A stretch of 64,000 nucleotides of DNA from Balamuthia mandrillaris (GCA_031835245.1 JAVKOQ010000078.1:62001-126000); one strand, 5' to 3'; positions 23,326 through 34,893 are shown, counted from the first letter of the stretch. Notes: a model not told the origin generated them from the letters alone. Translations and numbers: made by a program.

Positions 23326-24816
23326 GAGGGAGAGAATATTCCGTTTAAAAGGATACTCGCCACCACCGCTCATAGTACACTCGAATTTATCGAAAATACA
23401 GTCGTTCTCGTAGAGGTCGCAAAGCTTAGACTTAAGGTAGTCATGGATGCGAATGGTTCTCACAGGCTTATTTTCCATGTTGATATCCCAAAGCTTTAGT
23501 GTAAGATAGTCTCGTGAAAGTATGTAACGTCCATCGGGACTAAACTTAATGTCTGAAATGGAGGCAATAATTTCTGAAAAGAAAGACTTGTTTGCCGGAT
23601 CCTCCTCCTCTTCGAACTCTGCAGAACCGAACAAGATAAAGAGGGAGATAACAGGAAAAGTGATTTGGTAAGAAAGGTGCTGCCCCAACGAACGTAACAG
23701 AAAATACAAACTTTTTGCATAATCATCACACAAAGCAGCTTGTCTCATATCTCCCAATTTGATGGTACCCTTGCTGCTGCTATACATTAAGTACTGGCAA
23801 TTCTGAGGATGGAAGTCCGCAGCCGTTATAACTTCCGTCAACTCTTCCATGTTTGCTGGCTTGATATCCACAACATCTTTGAGAGGGCAAGGGTAAAGGA
23901 TAAAACGGGAAGAAAGATAGGAAGAAAAAACAAAAAAGAGCAGAGGACAAAGAAGAAAGGATACTGAAGCTTTGATCAGAGATTTCTAGGTTCCAAAGGT
24001 TGATCCTCAAGTCGTCGGCAGAGATGAAGGTTTCGCCATCGGTGTTAAGAGAGATAGAGTTAATGTGGTAGGCATGGGCATTAGCAAAGATCTTGCGGGG
24101 AACGGCCGTTTTTTGCCGCTCTCGAGTGGCAGGAAGAGGAGGAAGTGAGACCACTCCTTTTTTGCGGTTTCTTGGCGGAGCAGGAGAGGCGCTCATCATT
24201 TTGTCGTACACTTTCCATAGCTTTACGGTCTTGTCTTTAAAATGGAAAGAGTGATAAAGAAAATGCAGTGTTACCATCAACCTCACAGCAGATTAAAGAG
24301 GGGAGGGGAGGAAAGGAAGTACCATTGGTAGTAAGAAGGAAATGGGCGTTGTTGTAGGCGCGGCACCACTTGATTTTATTTATCTTTTCTTCAATCTCCA
24401 AACTTTTCAAGTAGTCAAACTCTGCTGTGTGGCTTTGAAACTCGGCAAAGAATTTGTATTCACAAGGAGTATCATCGCTCTGAAATCAATAATCGTACGG
24501 TAGAAGAGAGCAGAGAAATCAGAAAAAAAGAAAAAGAAAAGAAAGAAAAACAAGAGATGAGGATGGGGAAAAAGAAGGGGAAGAAACGATTTTTACATAC
24601 CTCCACACGCTGAAAGATAACCACTCGGCCACCCCTGTCTCCGGCAGCAAGGTATTCTCCGGTGCTGTCGAATTCGATCGCAGACACTATGTCGGCCTCC
24701 GTGACCTCGGTGTGAGGCTCTCCGAAAACCTGGCAAAACTGCCAGTCCAACTCCCTTCTTTCTGTCATCCCTCCATTCGAGTTTGAGTTCGTCCGTGTGT
24801 TCTTCACCACTTCCAT
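22904..24816 (-). CDS. PPP2R2: Protein phosphatase 2A regulatory subunit B (B55/PR55 family)
   Basis: A WD40 beta-propeller protein that directs the PP2A heterotrimer to its substrates. Start 24816 ([11 protein letters not shown]). The order of conserved segments follows B55 from end to end: [30 protein letters not shown] then [151 protein letters not shown] and the acidic end DDEEDSES. At least seven exons. A GA (CT in sense) array sits in the intron at 23284-23323. An insertion of about 25 residues rich in Pro/Arg ([14 protein letters not shown]) follows DKTVKLWKV, where animal B55 also has a variable loop. Confidence 0.93.
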
Positions 24817-25600
24817 TTAGTCGTTATACTTTTTTCCCCCCTCTTTTTTCGTAAATCTCTATTTTCTTTCTTTCTTCTCCGCCACAACTACAAACTTGCT
24901 CAAAGTCCCTCCGCCTATTTTTACGGTTGCAAAGTAATATTAGTCCAAGTTATTTTTTTTTTGTTGCTGAAAGTTACTCCCTCTCTTTCTTTGTTGGTGA
25001 AGCAAAAAATAAAAAATAATTTTTACAAAAAGGCTTACCTCTAACTTTAGAACAGTTCACCGTTGTGGAACAAAAAAGAAAAGCTCCGGTGGATTTTATT
25101 TGTTTTTTTTTTTTCGAAAAGAAGGAAGACAAAACAACGCCCTTGGCCTTTCCGTCTCGTTCCTTCTCTCCTTGGGCAAGTCTCTAATTTTTTTTGTTAC
25201 CAATTACTTTTTTTTTCTTTTTACCCACAATTTTTTTGTTTCTTTGATCGTCAATTTTTTTGTTCTTCCTTTTTGAATCAAAGTTTAAGTCTAAATTGTC
25301 ACATTTTTTGGTAAGCAAATTCTTATAACTCCGGTCCAACCATGCGTCTGCTGCAAACTCCAACTATTCCCTCTTTTGGGAAAAACGGGGCCATAAACGG
25401 AAAAGAAAGAAAAAAGGGCAAGTGAAGAGTCACTGCAAGGAGGAGAATGAAACAAGCGTATGGACAAAAAAATGGAAAGATGACGAACATGTACATGTCT
25501 TCTCCTCCATCGTTGGAGGTGTAAAGATGATATCCCCTTTGGTGTGAAAGAAAGGGTGAAAGAGAGAACGGTTAACTTACAGAGGGAGAGCTCCACCGGT
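24817..25600. other. 784-base spacer, AT-rich with poly-T runs
   Basis: The 5' flank of the PP2A gene (minus) and the 3' flank of the next minus gene. It is notable for many runs of 7-10 T on the plus strand (24950-25300). A strong donor-like GTAAGT on the minus strand near 25577 may mark an intron in the 3' UTR of the gene ending at 25601. No protein or RNA gene is recognisable. Confidence 0.45.
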
Positions 25601-26233
25601 TCAAAAGAGAACCAGGCAGAAGAGAGTCGCCATGAAAGAGATGTAAAAGTCCCTAGCAGTGGTGGCAGCATTGGTGATGGTAGCGCCGGCCATGGTTATA
25701 AGACGTGAGGCTCCAGCAGGAGAGCGGGCAACCGTCAAGGAAGAAGAAGAGGCAGAGCCCCCAGCCCTCCGACCAAGACTACTCTCCACAAGGCCAGCCC
25801 TCCGCAACGCAGGAGAGCAGACCCCGGCCCTCAACGCGCCAGCCGCAAAGAGGGTGAGTCTGCCCACTCCCCTCCATAGCTGCTGCTCGTAGACGGCCAG
25901 TGGGGAGGGCGCACAGCCCCTCATGGTTGGGGGGATGCCCACAGGGAACTGAGAAAAGTGAGGGGCCAACCTTTGGAGGTGGCTTGCCGTGGAGGGATGA
26001 AAGCTGGCTATGTTGGCGTAGCTGCGTGTCAAACCGAAGTGGGCCTGGCCTCGTAAGTTTGGTAGAGAGGTCTGAGCTAGAGCGCGAGTAGACATGGTGC
26101 CAATAGGACGTGACCGTAGGGTCCCTCTCGTGGCAAGGCCAGCCCCTCTTGGTAACGTTGAGGAAAGAACGCCAGATCCTACATCCGAGTTCCAACGTTG
26201 TGCAGCGGCACTTGAGGCTCTCTTGTATAACAT
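25601..26233 (-). CDS. Hypothetical protein, probably mitochondrial, C-terminal hydrophobic tail
   Basis: A single open exon of 210 codons from an ATG at 26233. The first 80 residues are rich in Arg, Ser and Ala with almost no acidic residues (MLYKRASSAAAQRWNSD, LATRGTLRSRPIG, FGLTRSYANIASF), typical of a mitochondrial targeting presequence. The body has two weakly hydrophobic stretches (YEQQLWRGVGRLTLFAAGAL) and ends in a short hydrophobic helix (FYISFMATLFCLVLF). I do not recognise the family. A small inner-membrane subunit is one possibility. A GTAAGT donor just past the stop leaves open a spliced alternative C-terminus reading WFSFEPVELSL. Confidence 0.5.
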   Translation of the reverse strand: MLYKRASSAAAQRWNSDVGSGVLSSTLPRGAGLATRGTLRSRPIGTMSTRALAQTSLPNLRGQAHFGLTRSYANIASFHPSTASHLQRLAPHFSQFPVGIPPTMRGCAPSPLAVYEQQLWRGVGRLTLFAAGALRAGVCSPALRRAGLVESSLGRRAGGSASSSSLTVARSPAGASRLITMAGATITNAATTARDFYISFMATLFCLVLF

Positions 26234-26799
26234 CTTTTTTATGTTGTTTCAATGAAGTAGACTGGACAACGGTCACAATCAAACGGAGAAGGGATTAAAA
26301 AACACAAGAATCCTGTCAATACGCAGAACAACAAAACTTCACAAGTTAGAGAAAGTAAGAGCATTTTGGCTCCTCCGTACCTTATTCACTGCCACAACAG
26401 GGTTCTGTCTTTTTTTTTTCTCCCCTTGCTTGACGTTCGCTTTGTTTGTTTGCTTCTTTGCTTTGTTTCGGAGAGAGGAAACTCCACACCCCTCACGTTC
26501 ACCACGCTTTGTGCACCAACCAACAACAACAATAAAATTGCCTGAGGGGTCCTCCTCAAGGAAAACGTAAATGAATTTAGTTCGCTGATTTGGGCGGGAC
26601 ACGAATAGAAACTTACTGCAGCTGGCCACCGTTACAATCTTGGACAAAGTTGCTGCAGCATCTGGGTGCCTACGAGAATTGTCGAACTAAATTCATTAAC
26701 TTTAGAGTAACGCGTCTCAATCGCGGGCAAAACCTGTGTGCACGGCGAGACTAACAAGTGGTTCAATAAAAAAAGTGAACGTTGGCCCAACGCACCGGA
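26234..26799. promoter_or_regulatory. Shared upstream region of divergent genes (mitochondrial protein and Rac)
   Basis: This stretch separates the divergent start codons at 26233 (-) and 26800 (+), so it must contain both promoters. No TATA box is clear. Two nearly complementary segments (FIY... at 26565-26582 and 26686-26702) share the sequence AATTTAGTTCG / CGAACTAAATTC, an inverted copy of about 17 bases that could form a stem. Confidence 0.35.
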
Positions 26800-27411
26800 A
26801 TGATAGCGATCAAGTGCGTGGTAGTGGGGGATGGTGCCGTTGGAAAAACCTCCATGCTTATCTCCTACACAACCAACTCCTTTCCAGGTTTGTATTCCTC
26901 TCCTGCGCCACAAATCACAATAAAACGCTAACACCGAAAACACGCTTTTCCTTTATCTCTGCAGATGAATACATACCAACGGGTACTGCTGGGAGCTTCC
27001 TCCATTGTTTAGTTTTTATTTTTCAGGAATTAAAAATCTAACTTCTTTCTTCTTGTAGTTTTCGACAACTATACGGCCAACGTTGTCGTTGACAACAAAA
27101 CCTTTTCTTTAGGTACGTTGTTTTTGTTCAACCTTACCAATCGCAGCCTTGTTAGTAACCCCACCTTCCTCCTCCTTCATTTATTGATCTCTACCAGGTC
27201 TATGGGATACTGCCGGACAGGGCGAGTACGATCGTACGTTAACTTTCCTTATGCTAGAGATGTGTGTTAACGCTATCTTTCTTTACAAATAAAGGCTTGC
27301 GACCTCTCTCCTATCCACAAACGGACGTGTTCATGCTCTGCTATGCAGTGGCCACACCCGGTTCTCTTGACAATATTCGGGACAAATGGGTCCCTGAAAT
27401 CAGAGTCCGCC

Positions 27412-27456
<45 letters not shown>

Positions 27457-27835
27457 CTCCTCTCTCCTTATTGTCCTCTTTTCCTGTTGCCCTCTTTACA
27501 TTCTTCTTTCCTTTCTCCTTTCGTCTCCGTGTTCAAACTCACAAATGACAAAACAGGAGAACGGCTGCGGAGACGTACCGTTCATAATGGTCGGCACAAA
27601 GTCAGACTTGCGACAAAACAAAGAAGCCGTTGCGGCACTGTCAGCTAAAGGCCAGTCCTTAGTCACGCCAGAGCAAGCCAACAAGATAGCCAAGGCCGTT
27701 GGTGCCGCAAAGGTTGTAGAATGTTCGGCCCTTACGCAGGAAGGCCTTAAAAACGTATTTGAGGAAGCGATAAGATTAGGCACACCCAAAGAAGACGGAG
27801 CCAAGAGCAGCGGTGGTTGTTGTATAATGATGTGA
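26800..27835 (+). CDS. Rac/Rho-family small GTPase
   Basis: Six exons (26800-26887, 26965-26982, 27059-27112, 27198-27233, 27295-27404, 27557-27835) splice in exact phase to about 194 residues. G1 is GDGAVGKT, the switch I effector loop is [13 protein letters not shown], and switch II is [20 protein letters not shown] with the catalytic Gln retained. G4 is GTKSDLR, G5 is ECSALTQ, and the protein ends CCIMM, so the last four residues CIMM form a CaaX prenylation box. One exon is only 18 bases long. The Rho insert region is shorter on charge than in animal Rac1, and the polybasic patch before the CaaX box is nearly absent (EDGAKSSGG), so membrane binding may rely on a second lipid. It probably regulates actin, motility or phagocytosis. 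A CT array lies just after the fifth donor (27415-27453). Confidence 0.95.
27415..27453. repeat. (CT)n near a donor site in the Rac gene
   Basis: It begins about ten bases after the donor GTCCGC of the fifth exon and ends about 100 bases before the acceptor, so it is not simply a polypyrimidine tract. Confidence 0.85.
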
Positions 27836-28068
27836 TGTTTTGGTGAAGAGGGGCCAGGCATAAATGCAGTACTCGCCGATGTAGATATCATGAATACGAA
27901 GGAGGAGGATGAAGAAAATAGGAACAGAAGAAAAAGCAACTACACGATGATATGAAAAAGACGATACTGCAGAGCGAACAAAACAGAAAATAAATAAAAG
28001 AAAAAATGAGTGAATAGAAAGCACCAAATTGCATCCTTTGTTGCTGTTTGATAGGCCAAAGCAATCTT

Positions 28069-30116
28069 TCAGTCAAAGGTGATGTGCTTGCGAGCGGGCA
28101 TGGGCGCCGAAGCATCTCCCTTGTAGGCCTGTCCGTAGAGGGCGTGATCCTTTCTCTTTACGTGCGCGCCAAACTTGAGGAGCTCCTCTGGAACCTCGTT
28201 GCCGGCCTCCCGCAGTACGTTGGCCAGTTCTCCCGCTCTTGCCTTGTCGAAACGGGTGAACAAAGTATGTGCCACACCTTTGTTACCAGCTCGTCCTTTT
28301 TGTTGAAAAAAGAAACAAATGGAAACAGTAAGGATCTTTTAAGGCAGTAGAAAAAAACTAAATAGAGTGCTTACCAGTTCGTCCAATACGATGGATATAG
28401 TCTTCAATGGTAAGAGGGAAGCTGTAGTTGATGACATATTCTACATCAGGAATGTCAAGACCTCGTGCGGCCACATCAGTGGCGATTAGCAGCGGTGTAT
28501 TGCCGTTCTTAAAGGTTTCCAAGGCTTGAGTACGTTCATGCTGGCTGCGGTCGCCATGTATGGCCTGTGCCTTCCACCCACTTCGACGCAGCATAGACTC
28601 CAAGCGAGGAGCTTCCTTCTTGTAGAGCACAAAGATCAATATCCTGTTCTTTCTGTTCTCATCAAAAAATAGTATTCATTAGGATAGGCAAAATCATAAT
28701 AAAGAAAAGAAACCAAAGTTAGTAACCTCGATTTGTGGTACTGTCGCAAGAGCTGGTTAAGCCTTTCGTCTCTGGCGTGAGGCTCCATGACCTCTACGAT
28801 CTGCTTTACCGATTTGCAAGCAGTCAAGTCTTCTGAGCCGATGGTCACGCGCACTGCATCCGCTGCAAGAAACTCGCTGGCAAGGTTTTGAATGGTGGTG
28901 GGCCATGTGGCGCTAAACATGAGGGTTTGGCGTTTTGTGGGCAGGCGACCTATTATATTGCGAATATCTTTCTCAAAACCCAAGTCCAACTGCCGTTTGT
29001 CAATGGCAAACGAAAAAAGCAATCAGGAATTGTAAAGATGGGGTTATGGCATTTGAGAGAGAGAGAGAGAGAGAGAGAGAAGTGAACCATGCGATCAGCT
29101 TCATCAAGGACCAAATAGCGAATGTTATCTAAGGAGAGGCAGCCCTCCTCCACGAGGTCCAATAGACGTCCAGGGGTGGCCACCACAAGGTCCACGCCAG
29201 CCTGTAGAGCCTGGCGTTGCGTGTATTTGTTCACTCCGCCATAGACGCATAGGCTGGAGAGAGCATAGCCGGAGGAGGCAGATGCAAAGTATTGGGAGGC
29301 CTTCTCCCCAACGTCCGCTGTTTGCATGGCCAACTCTCTCGTTGGAGCAAGAACGAGTATTTGAGGAGTCCGTCCGTTGTTGCTTTTGTTCCATTTGTTG
29401 TTCTTCTTTCCACCAGAAGAAGGAGAAGAGGAAGCAGAAAGCACGCCACAAAGTGCAGGAAGAAGGAAGGCCAAAGTCTTGCCGCTGCCGGTCTCGGCAA
29501 TGCCGATGACGTCCTTGTTGGCCAGCAGGATGGGCCAGCACTGGCTTTGGATGGGGGTCGGCCGCTGGAAGCCATGACAGAGGGCGTCGAGGAGGTCCGT
29601 CGGGGTGAATCGTTGACGAGCCTCGTCGAAGGACAGGATGGGGGGGTAGAGCGTGTCATCGGCTCCGTCGGAGGAGACGGCGATGCCCTGTTCCTTTCGC
29701 CATTGTGTGGTCTCAGCAGCGCTCAAACGAGAAGAGGGGGAGTAGGAGGAGGAGGAAGAAGGAGAAGGAGAGGCTGTCCCATTGGTTGTTGAGTCGGAAG
29801 AAGAAGAAGAAGAAGAAGAAGAAAAAGAAGACGTTTGTTGTGGTTCGTCCGACTTTTTCTGTTTCTTGGTTTTCTTTTTCTTCTTTTTCTTTTCGGCTTC
29901 GGCGGGGTGGCCATTGGTTGCTACTGCGGCCTCGCCATTTGTGTCTTTGTTTTGCTTTTTCTTCTTCTTTTTCTTCTTCTCTTGTAGGTGGCCGTTTGCT
30001 CCTCCTTCCGCGGCGGAGGCGAGGACCTGTTCTTCCTCCTTTTGCTTCTTCTTGTTTTTCTTTTCCTCACTCCTCTTTCTCTTTTTGCCTCCTGCGTTTG
30101 CTGTCACGGCCTCCAT
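28069..30116 (-). CDS. DBP3: DEAD-box RNA helicase, DBP3 family (ribosome biogenesis)
   Basis: ATP-dependent RNA helicase; yeast Dbp3 acts in early rRNA processing in the nucleolus. The first exon has a long Lys/Glu/Ser-rich N-terminus (about 150 residues, several poly-Lys runs). Core motifs follow in order: Q motif [23 protein letters not shown], Ia PTRELA, Ib [25 protein letters not shown], then the second RecA domain with [37 protein letters not shown] and [10 protein letters not shown]. The C-terminus [17 protein letters not shown] ending KHITFD matches the distinctive end of Dbp3 proteins, which separates it from DDX5/DBP2. Stop TGA at 28069. Four or more exons; a GA array (CT in sense) occupies the intron at 29057-29080, just after motif II. 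Confidence 0.93.
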
Positions 30117-30361
30117 CTTCTTCGGTTCAGGGTTTCTTTACTTTCTTCTCCCGACGCCACACCCAAAAGAAAACAGAAAAGAAAAGAAAAAAGAAAAAGA
30201 AAATGGGAAAAATAGAAAATGAAAAAAAGAGAAGAAATTCAGAACACATTCTTTACATTCCAAAAATATTTATCATATTTATAATTCTTTAGCTTTGTCG
30301 TTCTTAACATATTTATCATTCTTTTTCCTTCCCGCCCATTTGCGGCGGAGAGGGAGGGCTT

Positions 30362-31626
30362 TTAGTCCTCTTCTTCTTCCAGCAAACCAAGTTCGACGAA
30401 CCAAGCTCGTATGCTTTCGTAGTATTCGCTCTGTGATTCCGTGTCCATGTGCTGACCCTGCGGAAAGCTTAAAAATTTCTTCTTTGCGCTGCTCTCCGCC
30501 GCATCGTAAAGGCGTGTCATCATGGCTGGCGGCACTAACTCATCCCGCTCTCCACTGATGAACAGAATGGGCAGGGAGATGTCCTTCACCGTCTGCAAGC
30601 TGTTCCATTTGTTAGTGCAGAGCATTTTGAAGTAGGAGAGCCAGGGCATGACCACGTCGATCATGTCGGGGATGCTGGTGAAGGTGTTCTCCACCATGAC
30701 GGCTGCCAGCTTGTCCTCGTTGGCGGCAGCCAGGTGCAATGCCACCGCTCCTCCCAGCGACCGACCGAACAGCACTATTTTGTGTGGGTCAATGTCTGGC
30801 AGAGAGCAAAGGTAATCCAGCGCGGCCTATTATTGTAGGTAATGGTTAGAGCTTGGAATGTTGAAGTTAACACAGTCATACGATTGTGGATAATCATTGG
30901 TTGCAGTGGGTGACAGTACCTGAGCATCACGCTGCAGGCCTTTTTCAGAAGGGCTTCCTTCACTCTTGCCATACCTATTTTGCAGAGCTTATTATTAGCA
31001 AGTGTTGGAATGACAAGAGAATAAGAAAGAGGCAAGAGGAGGAGAAAAGAGAGACGACAGAGGCAGAGAGAGAGAGAGAGAGAGAGAGAAGCAGGAAGGC
31101 AAACCCTCTGTAGGAGATGATCATAACATTACAACCAAGGTAGGCAGTACTGAACAAACGGCTGATATTATACAACCGATAGCTAAGGTCTGTAGTGTGA
31201 AGAAAACCCAATCCACCAAGAAAGAAGGGCGTAAGAAGATCACAACAACACAAAGATTATTCTCAAAGCACAACAAAAAAGTAGGTGCAGAACGTAACTT
31301 CCAGCGTTGCCGTGGCAGAAAAGGATGGTAGGCACTTCGTTGGCATTCCTGTGACGAAAGAGGTAGGCCTGTATCTTGACGCCGTCCTGCGTTGGTATCA
31401 TAACCTCTTCGAAAAAGTCCTCAAGGCCAACAGCCTCCGGAGAGATGAACACTGTCCTGGCGTCCAGCGGAAAGCCAGGTATGTAGACGAGTTTGTTCTG
31501 GAAAAAATAGAGGGCAAGCATGAGGGAGCCCGTCCCCGCTGCAATGATCCAAATGATCGTCTCCACGATGCCACCAAGGGTCATTGTAGGCGTGCTGTCT
31601 GCCGTTGTTGAGGCTAACGCTTGCAT
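30362..31626 (-). CDS. Alpha/beta hydrolase, ABHD13 / Bem46 family
   Basis: Start 31626. A short N-terminal membrane anchor (IVETIIWIIAAGTGSLMLAL) is followed by KLVYIPGFPLDAR and VMIPTQDGVKIQAY. The oxyanion region is TILFCHGNAG, then CNVMIISYRG spliced to YGKSEGSPSEKGLQRDAQ, a hallmark of the Bem46/ABHD13 group. The nucleophile elbow is GRSLGG, the acid lies in FISGERDELVPP, and the catalytic His is probably in FPQGQHMDT, where animal ABHD13 has a similar G-x-H. The family is membrane-bound and its substrate is unclear (a thioesterase or lipase-like activity has been proposed for some relatives). Three or more introns; one (31068-31090) carries a CT array in sense. It ends in an acidic tail EEEED. 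Confidence 0.9.
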
Positions 31627-32684
31627 GAACCGTACTATTTCTCCAGAGACTTTTGTCTATCCCACCAACAGCACAGGCAGGAACCAATACTGCGCAACCC
31701 ACCCCACAAACGCAACACGATCACACTGGGAAGGAACGCCAGCGTGCTCTTTATGTGCTTCCGCTCAGCTTTTTCTCTCTGCCTTTTTCTTTTTTCGCAC
31801 GAAAACAAACTTCAATCCCCAACCACAGGCCAACAACCTCATAGAAAACGAAGAGCCTCACAAAAAGTGTAGGGAAAACGATTTTATTTGTTGTGGGGAA
31901 AGGTGAACGCAAAAAGACAGGCATCGAAGAGGGGGAAAAAAGACAAAGACCTTTTTACACCTGAACAAACCTGCAAAGGGTAAGGCAGTGAGTGAGTGAG
32001 CGAGCGAGAAACAAAGAAAAAGAGGCTTAAAAAATAAAAGTGGCGGAGTCAGAACAGATTTTAGTGGATTTTTTGTTAATCAACATTTTTTGCTGTTCTG
32101 TAGCAGAACTGGACAAAAGTGTTTCATCATCTCGCCAAATGAGATTAAAAAGAAACAAAGAAAGAATAATTACCTGTTATGAAGAACCAGGTTGACGCGG
32201 CACGCTCGAGACAAAGGGACGTTATTTTCAGCCTAAGAGAACACGAATTAGAACCAATTTTAAACAATAGAGTTCACACTCTTCGAAAGAAGCAGTGTCA
32301 GAATTTGATATTGAGATCAACGGGTATTTGAAATACCACTCATCTGTCCCTAACTCAAATAAAAAGGTCTCATCACGCTACCGATGCGCAGTATGAGAGA
32401 TGGTGAGGAGGTACTTGCCTTGGCGGGCGCAGTGAACAGCTAGTGAGTGAGTGAAAGCAGTGTTGCGGTAGTGTTGTTGTAGCAGTGGAAACCAAAATAA
32501 TAAAAAGAAGAGCCAAAAGAAAGAAATAAAACCCAAGAAAGGGCCGGTCAAACGAGGGTTACACGCCTCCTAAAAATCGGGATTAATTCTCGGACACGAG
32601 AGAGGAGAGGAGATAAGTGACGTCAGATTAAACTGTTTTTCTTTTTCCTCCTTCCGCCTTTCCTCCTTACAGTACCCCTAACCC
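31627..32684. other. About 1 kb without a recognisable gene
   Basis: This lies between the starts and ends of two minus-strand genes, longer than any other gap in the window. It is mixed in composition with GAGT/GAGC repeats (31990-32010, again at 32440). A perfect small hairpin, GTTCTG-TAG-CAGAAC, lies at 32095-32109 next to two T-rich runs. No ORF has coding character, and I could not fold a tRNA, 5S RNA or spliceosomal RNA from it by eye. It may include the ABHD13 promoter and 5' UTR. Confidence 0.5.
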
Positions 32685-33647
32685 TTACATTACCCCCGGA
32701 AAGGGCACAATGCGCATTCGCTTTCGCAGCTCTTCCAAGTTTTCCTCGAACAGGCGTTCATAATAGATGTTCATAAAGAAGTGTGGTGTTTGTTGAGCGG
32801 ACGCTTTTGCCCACGGGATGTATTTGCTCCTCAGCTCTGATTGCTCCGAGAAGCTCAGCCGAAGTGGGCCTACAAAAGAGCTCAGCACACTCATGGGCAA
32901 CGGAAAAGAGGCTTTGTAGCTCATTTGGTACATTTCATACCACTTGAGTGCAATCTCTCCCAACACGGTGGGTGGCAGACCCACGAGCAGATGCAAAAAG
33001 TCGTGGACCTCACGGTAACGGGTCATGACGTAGGCCAGCTCCTCGTCATCCACGAACCGCACTTGCGGCCGCTTGTCTGGCGAGAAGCCTTCTGCGCGCA
33101 GCCACTCGACGTACTCTTTGCCAAAAGAGCCTGCTGGCAGCTTTGATAGCATCTCAAGGTCAACGCTGTTTTCTCTCACCCTATATACGTTGTTGAGTGG
33201 AAGCCATAGGAAGAGGAATGAACAAAGTTCGGACCTTGGTCTTTCAAGTAATATTTCTTGTCCTTCTGGGTCCTTGCGCATGGCCTGAAGCATTTGGCCA
33301 AGGGCATAGTCCCCTGTAGTTTCTCCCAAGGCGGCCACCATGTCCATCCGTTCTGGTCGAGCGAGGGCCATAAAGGCAGAGCCGAAGGTCATCAAAGCCT
33401 TTTGAAATGGAGACAGTTGGACGTGATTCGGATAAAGGGAGGAGGAGGAAGAAGGATGGTTGTCAGAAGAAGAGGAAGAAGAGCCCTGCTTGGCAGAAGT
33501 GGAGAAAAAAGGGTGTGATGAAAGAAAGGCGGAATTCCGCCACAAAGGCGAAGAGCACAACCGATTCGTCGCTGACTTTGGTTTACACGAGGCTTGGAAG
33601 ACGCGTGTTGCCGTTGCGACCTCCCCAAGGGCTCTCCGCGTTTGCAT
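32685..33647 (-). CDS. COQ4: COQ4, ubiquinone biosynthesis protein
   Basis: A mitochondrial protein needed for coenzyme Q synthesis; human COQ4 acts in oxidative decarboxylation of the quinone head group. Start 33647. An N-terminal presequence is rich in Arg/Ser (MQTRRALGEVATATRVFQAS), and a Ser-rich linker precedes the domain. Conserved blocks include ALGETTGDYALGQMLQAMRK, DPEGQEILLERPR, FVDDEELAYVMTRYREVHDF and LLVGLPPTVLGEIALKWYE. The metal-binding motif H-D-x-x-H-x11-E is complete (HDFLHLLVGLPPTVLGE). An intron of 54 bases (about 33180-33235, GTCCGA...TATATAG) falls exactly at ERPR|VRENS; it is a multiple of three and has no stop, so a naive translation shows 18 extra residues. The last residues are IVPFPGVM. 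Length and order match the family. Confidence 0.95.
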   Translation of the reverse strand: MQTRRALGEVATATRVFQASCKPKSATNRLCSSPLWRNSAFLSSHPFFSTSAKQGSSSSSSDNHPSSSSSLYPNHVQLSPFQKALMTFGSAFMALARPERMDMVAALGETTGDYALGQMLQAMRKDPEGQEILLERPRSELCSFLFLWLPLNNVYRVRENSVDLEMLSKLPAGSFGKEYVEWLRAEGFSPDKRPQVRFVDDEELAYVMTRYREVHDFLHLLVGLPPTVLGEIALKWYEMYQMSYKASFPLPMSVLSSFVGPLRLSFSEQSELRSKYIPWAKASAQQTPHFFMNIYYERLFEENLEELRKRMRIVPFPGVM

Positions 33648-33961
33648 CTTTTCGGGTTGAGAGTTTCTTTCTCTTATAGATCACACAGGATCTAATAACT
33701 GAAATTTCGATATATATCATGAAAAATACCTTTTTAAAGATTTTCATGAAATAAGTTGCGACCAATGGGGCTTCGCGCCTGTTGGCTGGTTTCTTCTTTT
33801 TGATTGTGGTTTTTGGGATCACGGTCACTGTGGGGTCAGAAATTTGTTTTTGCTAAAAGTTTAAGCTAAAAATTCAGGGGGTAGAGAACTGAAAGAAGCG
33901 AGCGACGGGGTAAAAGAGTTGTGGCAAGATCAGTGTGTCAACAAAAGGGGTGCTCTTCTCC
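33648..33961. promoter_or_regulatory. Divergent promoter region between COQ4 and the secreted repeat protein
   Basis: It separates head-to-head start codons at 33647 (-) and 33962 (+). There is an AT-rich core (33665-33760, including TATATATC at about 33711) that could serve as a TATA-like element for either gene. The second gene also has an in-frame ATG at 33935, which is less likely to be used because the signal peptide begins at 33962. Confidence 0.4.
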
Positions 33962-34893
33962 ATGAAGTGCTTCTTTATATTGCTCTTTGCCATTGCGGTC
34001 TGGAGCGCGACAGTTCGTGCCTCTGCAGCCCCTCTCAATCCCCCAGGCCGCATCGGTGGGTTGATGTACCTGGAAAGATGCACAAACATTCCTGAAGTTG
34101 ACGATTTAAGCGGTTTCACAACAAGAACGTTTCAACGGCTACGAGGACTTGAACTGAACGTCAGCCGTGAGGATCCCAGAGGTTTGGACCGACGATTTCC
34201 TACTTTTCTTCCTGGCCTTTGTGGTCCACAAGTTGCGGGATCCTATCTGGAGGACCTCATTCTCGTGAACGCGGTAGAGTTTGAGTTCGACAACACTTTT
34301 TTCTACTCAGTCGACTTGGATAATCTAGGTTTAAGAGAGGAACGGCGCGAGACTACTTCTCGTAGCTCCCTCCTTCCCACCAAGATGACAAGGGAAGAGG
34401 TCGAGCAGCGCTTGCATGGTATCGAAGGAAGGTCCACTGAGAGGAAAGCTCATAAGAGCAGCATTTCCGCCAAGCGCAAGAGGCAAGAGGAAATCCTGCA
34501 GGAGGTGAATGAACGTTTGGAGAGGTTGGGCCTCAAACGCGAAGACTTGCATCAAGCCACCGCACCACGTTCCGAAAGGTCCTCCTTGGCGTGGAAAAGG
34601 AAGGCCACTCCCGGTCATTCCACAAACCAGGTTCTCACAGCCAAGCAGAGAGCTGCCATCAAAGCCCAAATGAAGAGAGACTACGATCTGCCGGAAGCTG
34701 GAAATGGCAACGGTCTTATCGGTAACCTTGCAGGCAATATTGGTTTCGGCTCCGTCAAGGTTACCAAGTTCTTTGATGGTTCTAGCAATGAATTGCTGCA
34801 GCTTCTGGAGAGGAACACTGGCAACTTTGGTATATTCCCGCTTTGTCCAGTTCACTCTGAACTATCAACCTCATATCTTATTTTTGCGCCTTG

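Noticed and set aside
29705-30292. Plus-strand frames opposite the DBP3 N-terminus
   Set aside because: They are mirror images of the Lys/Glu/Ser-rich coding sequence of the helicase on the minus strand.
31627-32684. A possible spliceosomal or other small RNA gene in the 1-kb gap
   Set aside because: The only structure is a 6-bp hairpin; no Sm site context, conserved U-RNA sequence or box motif could be matched.
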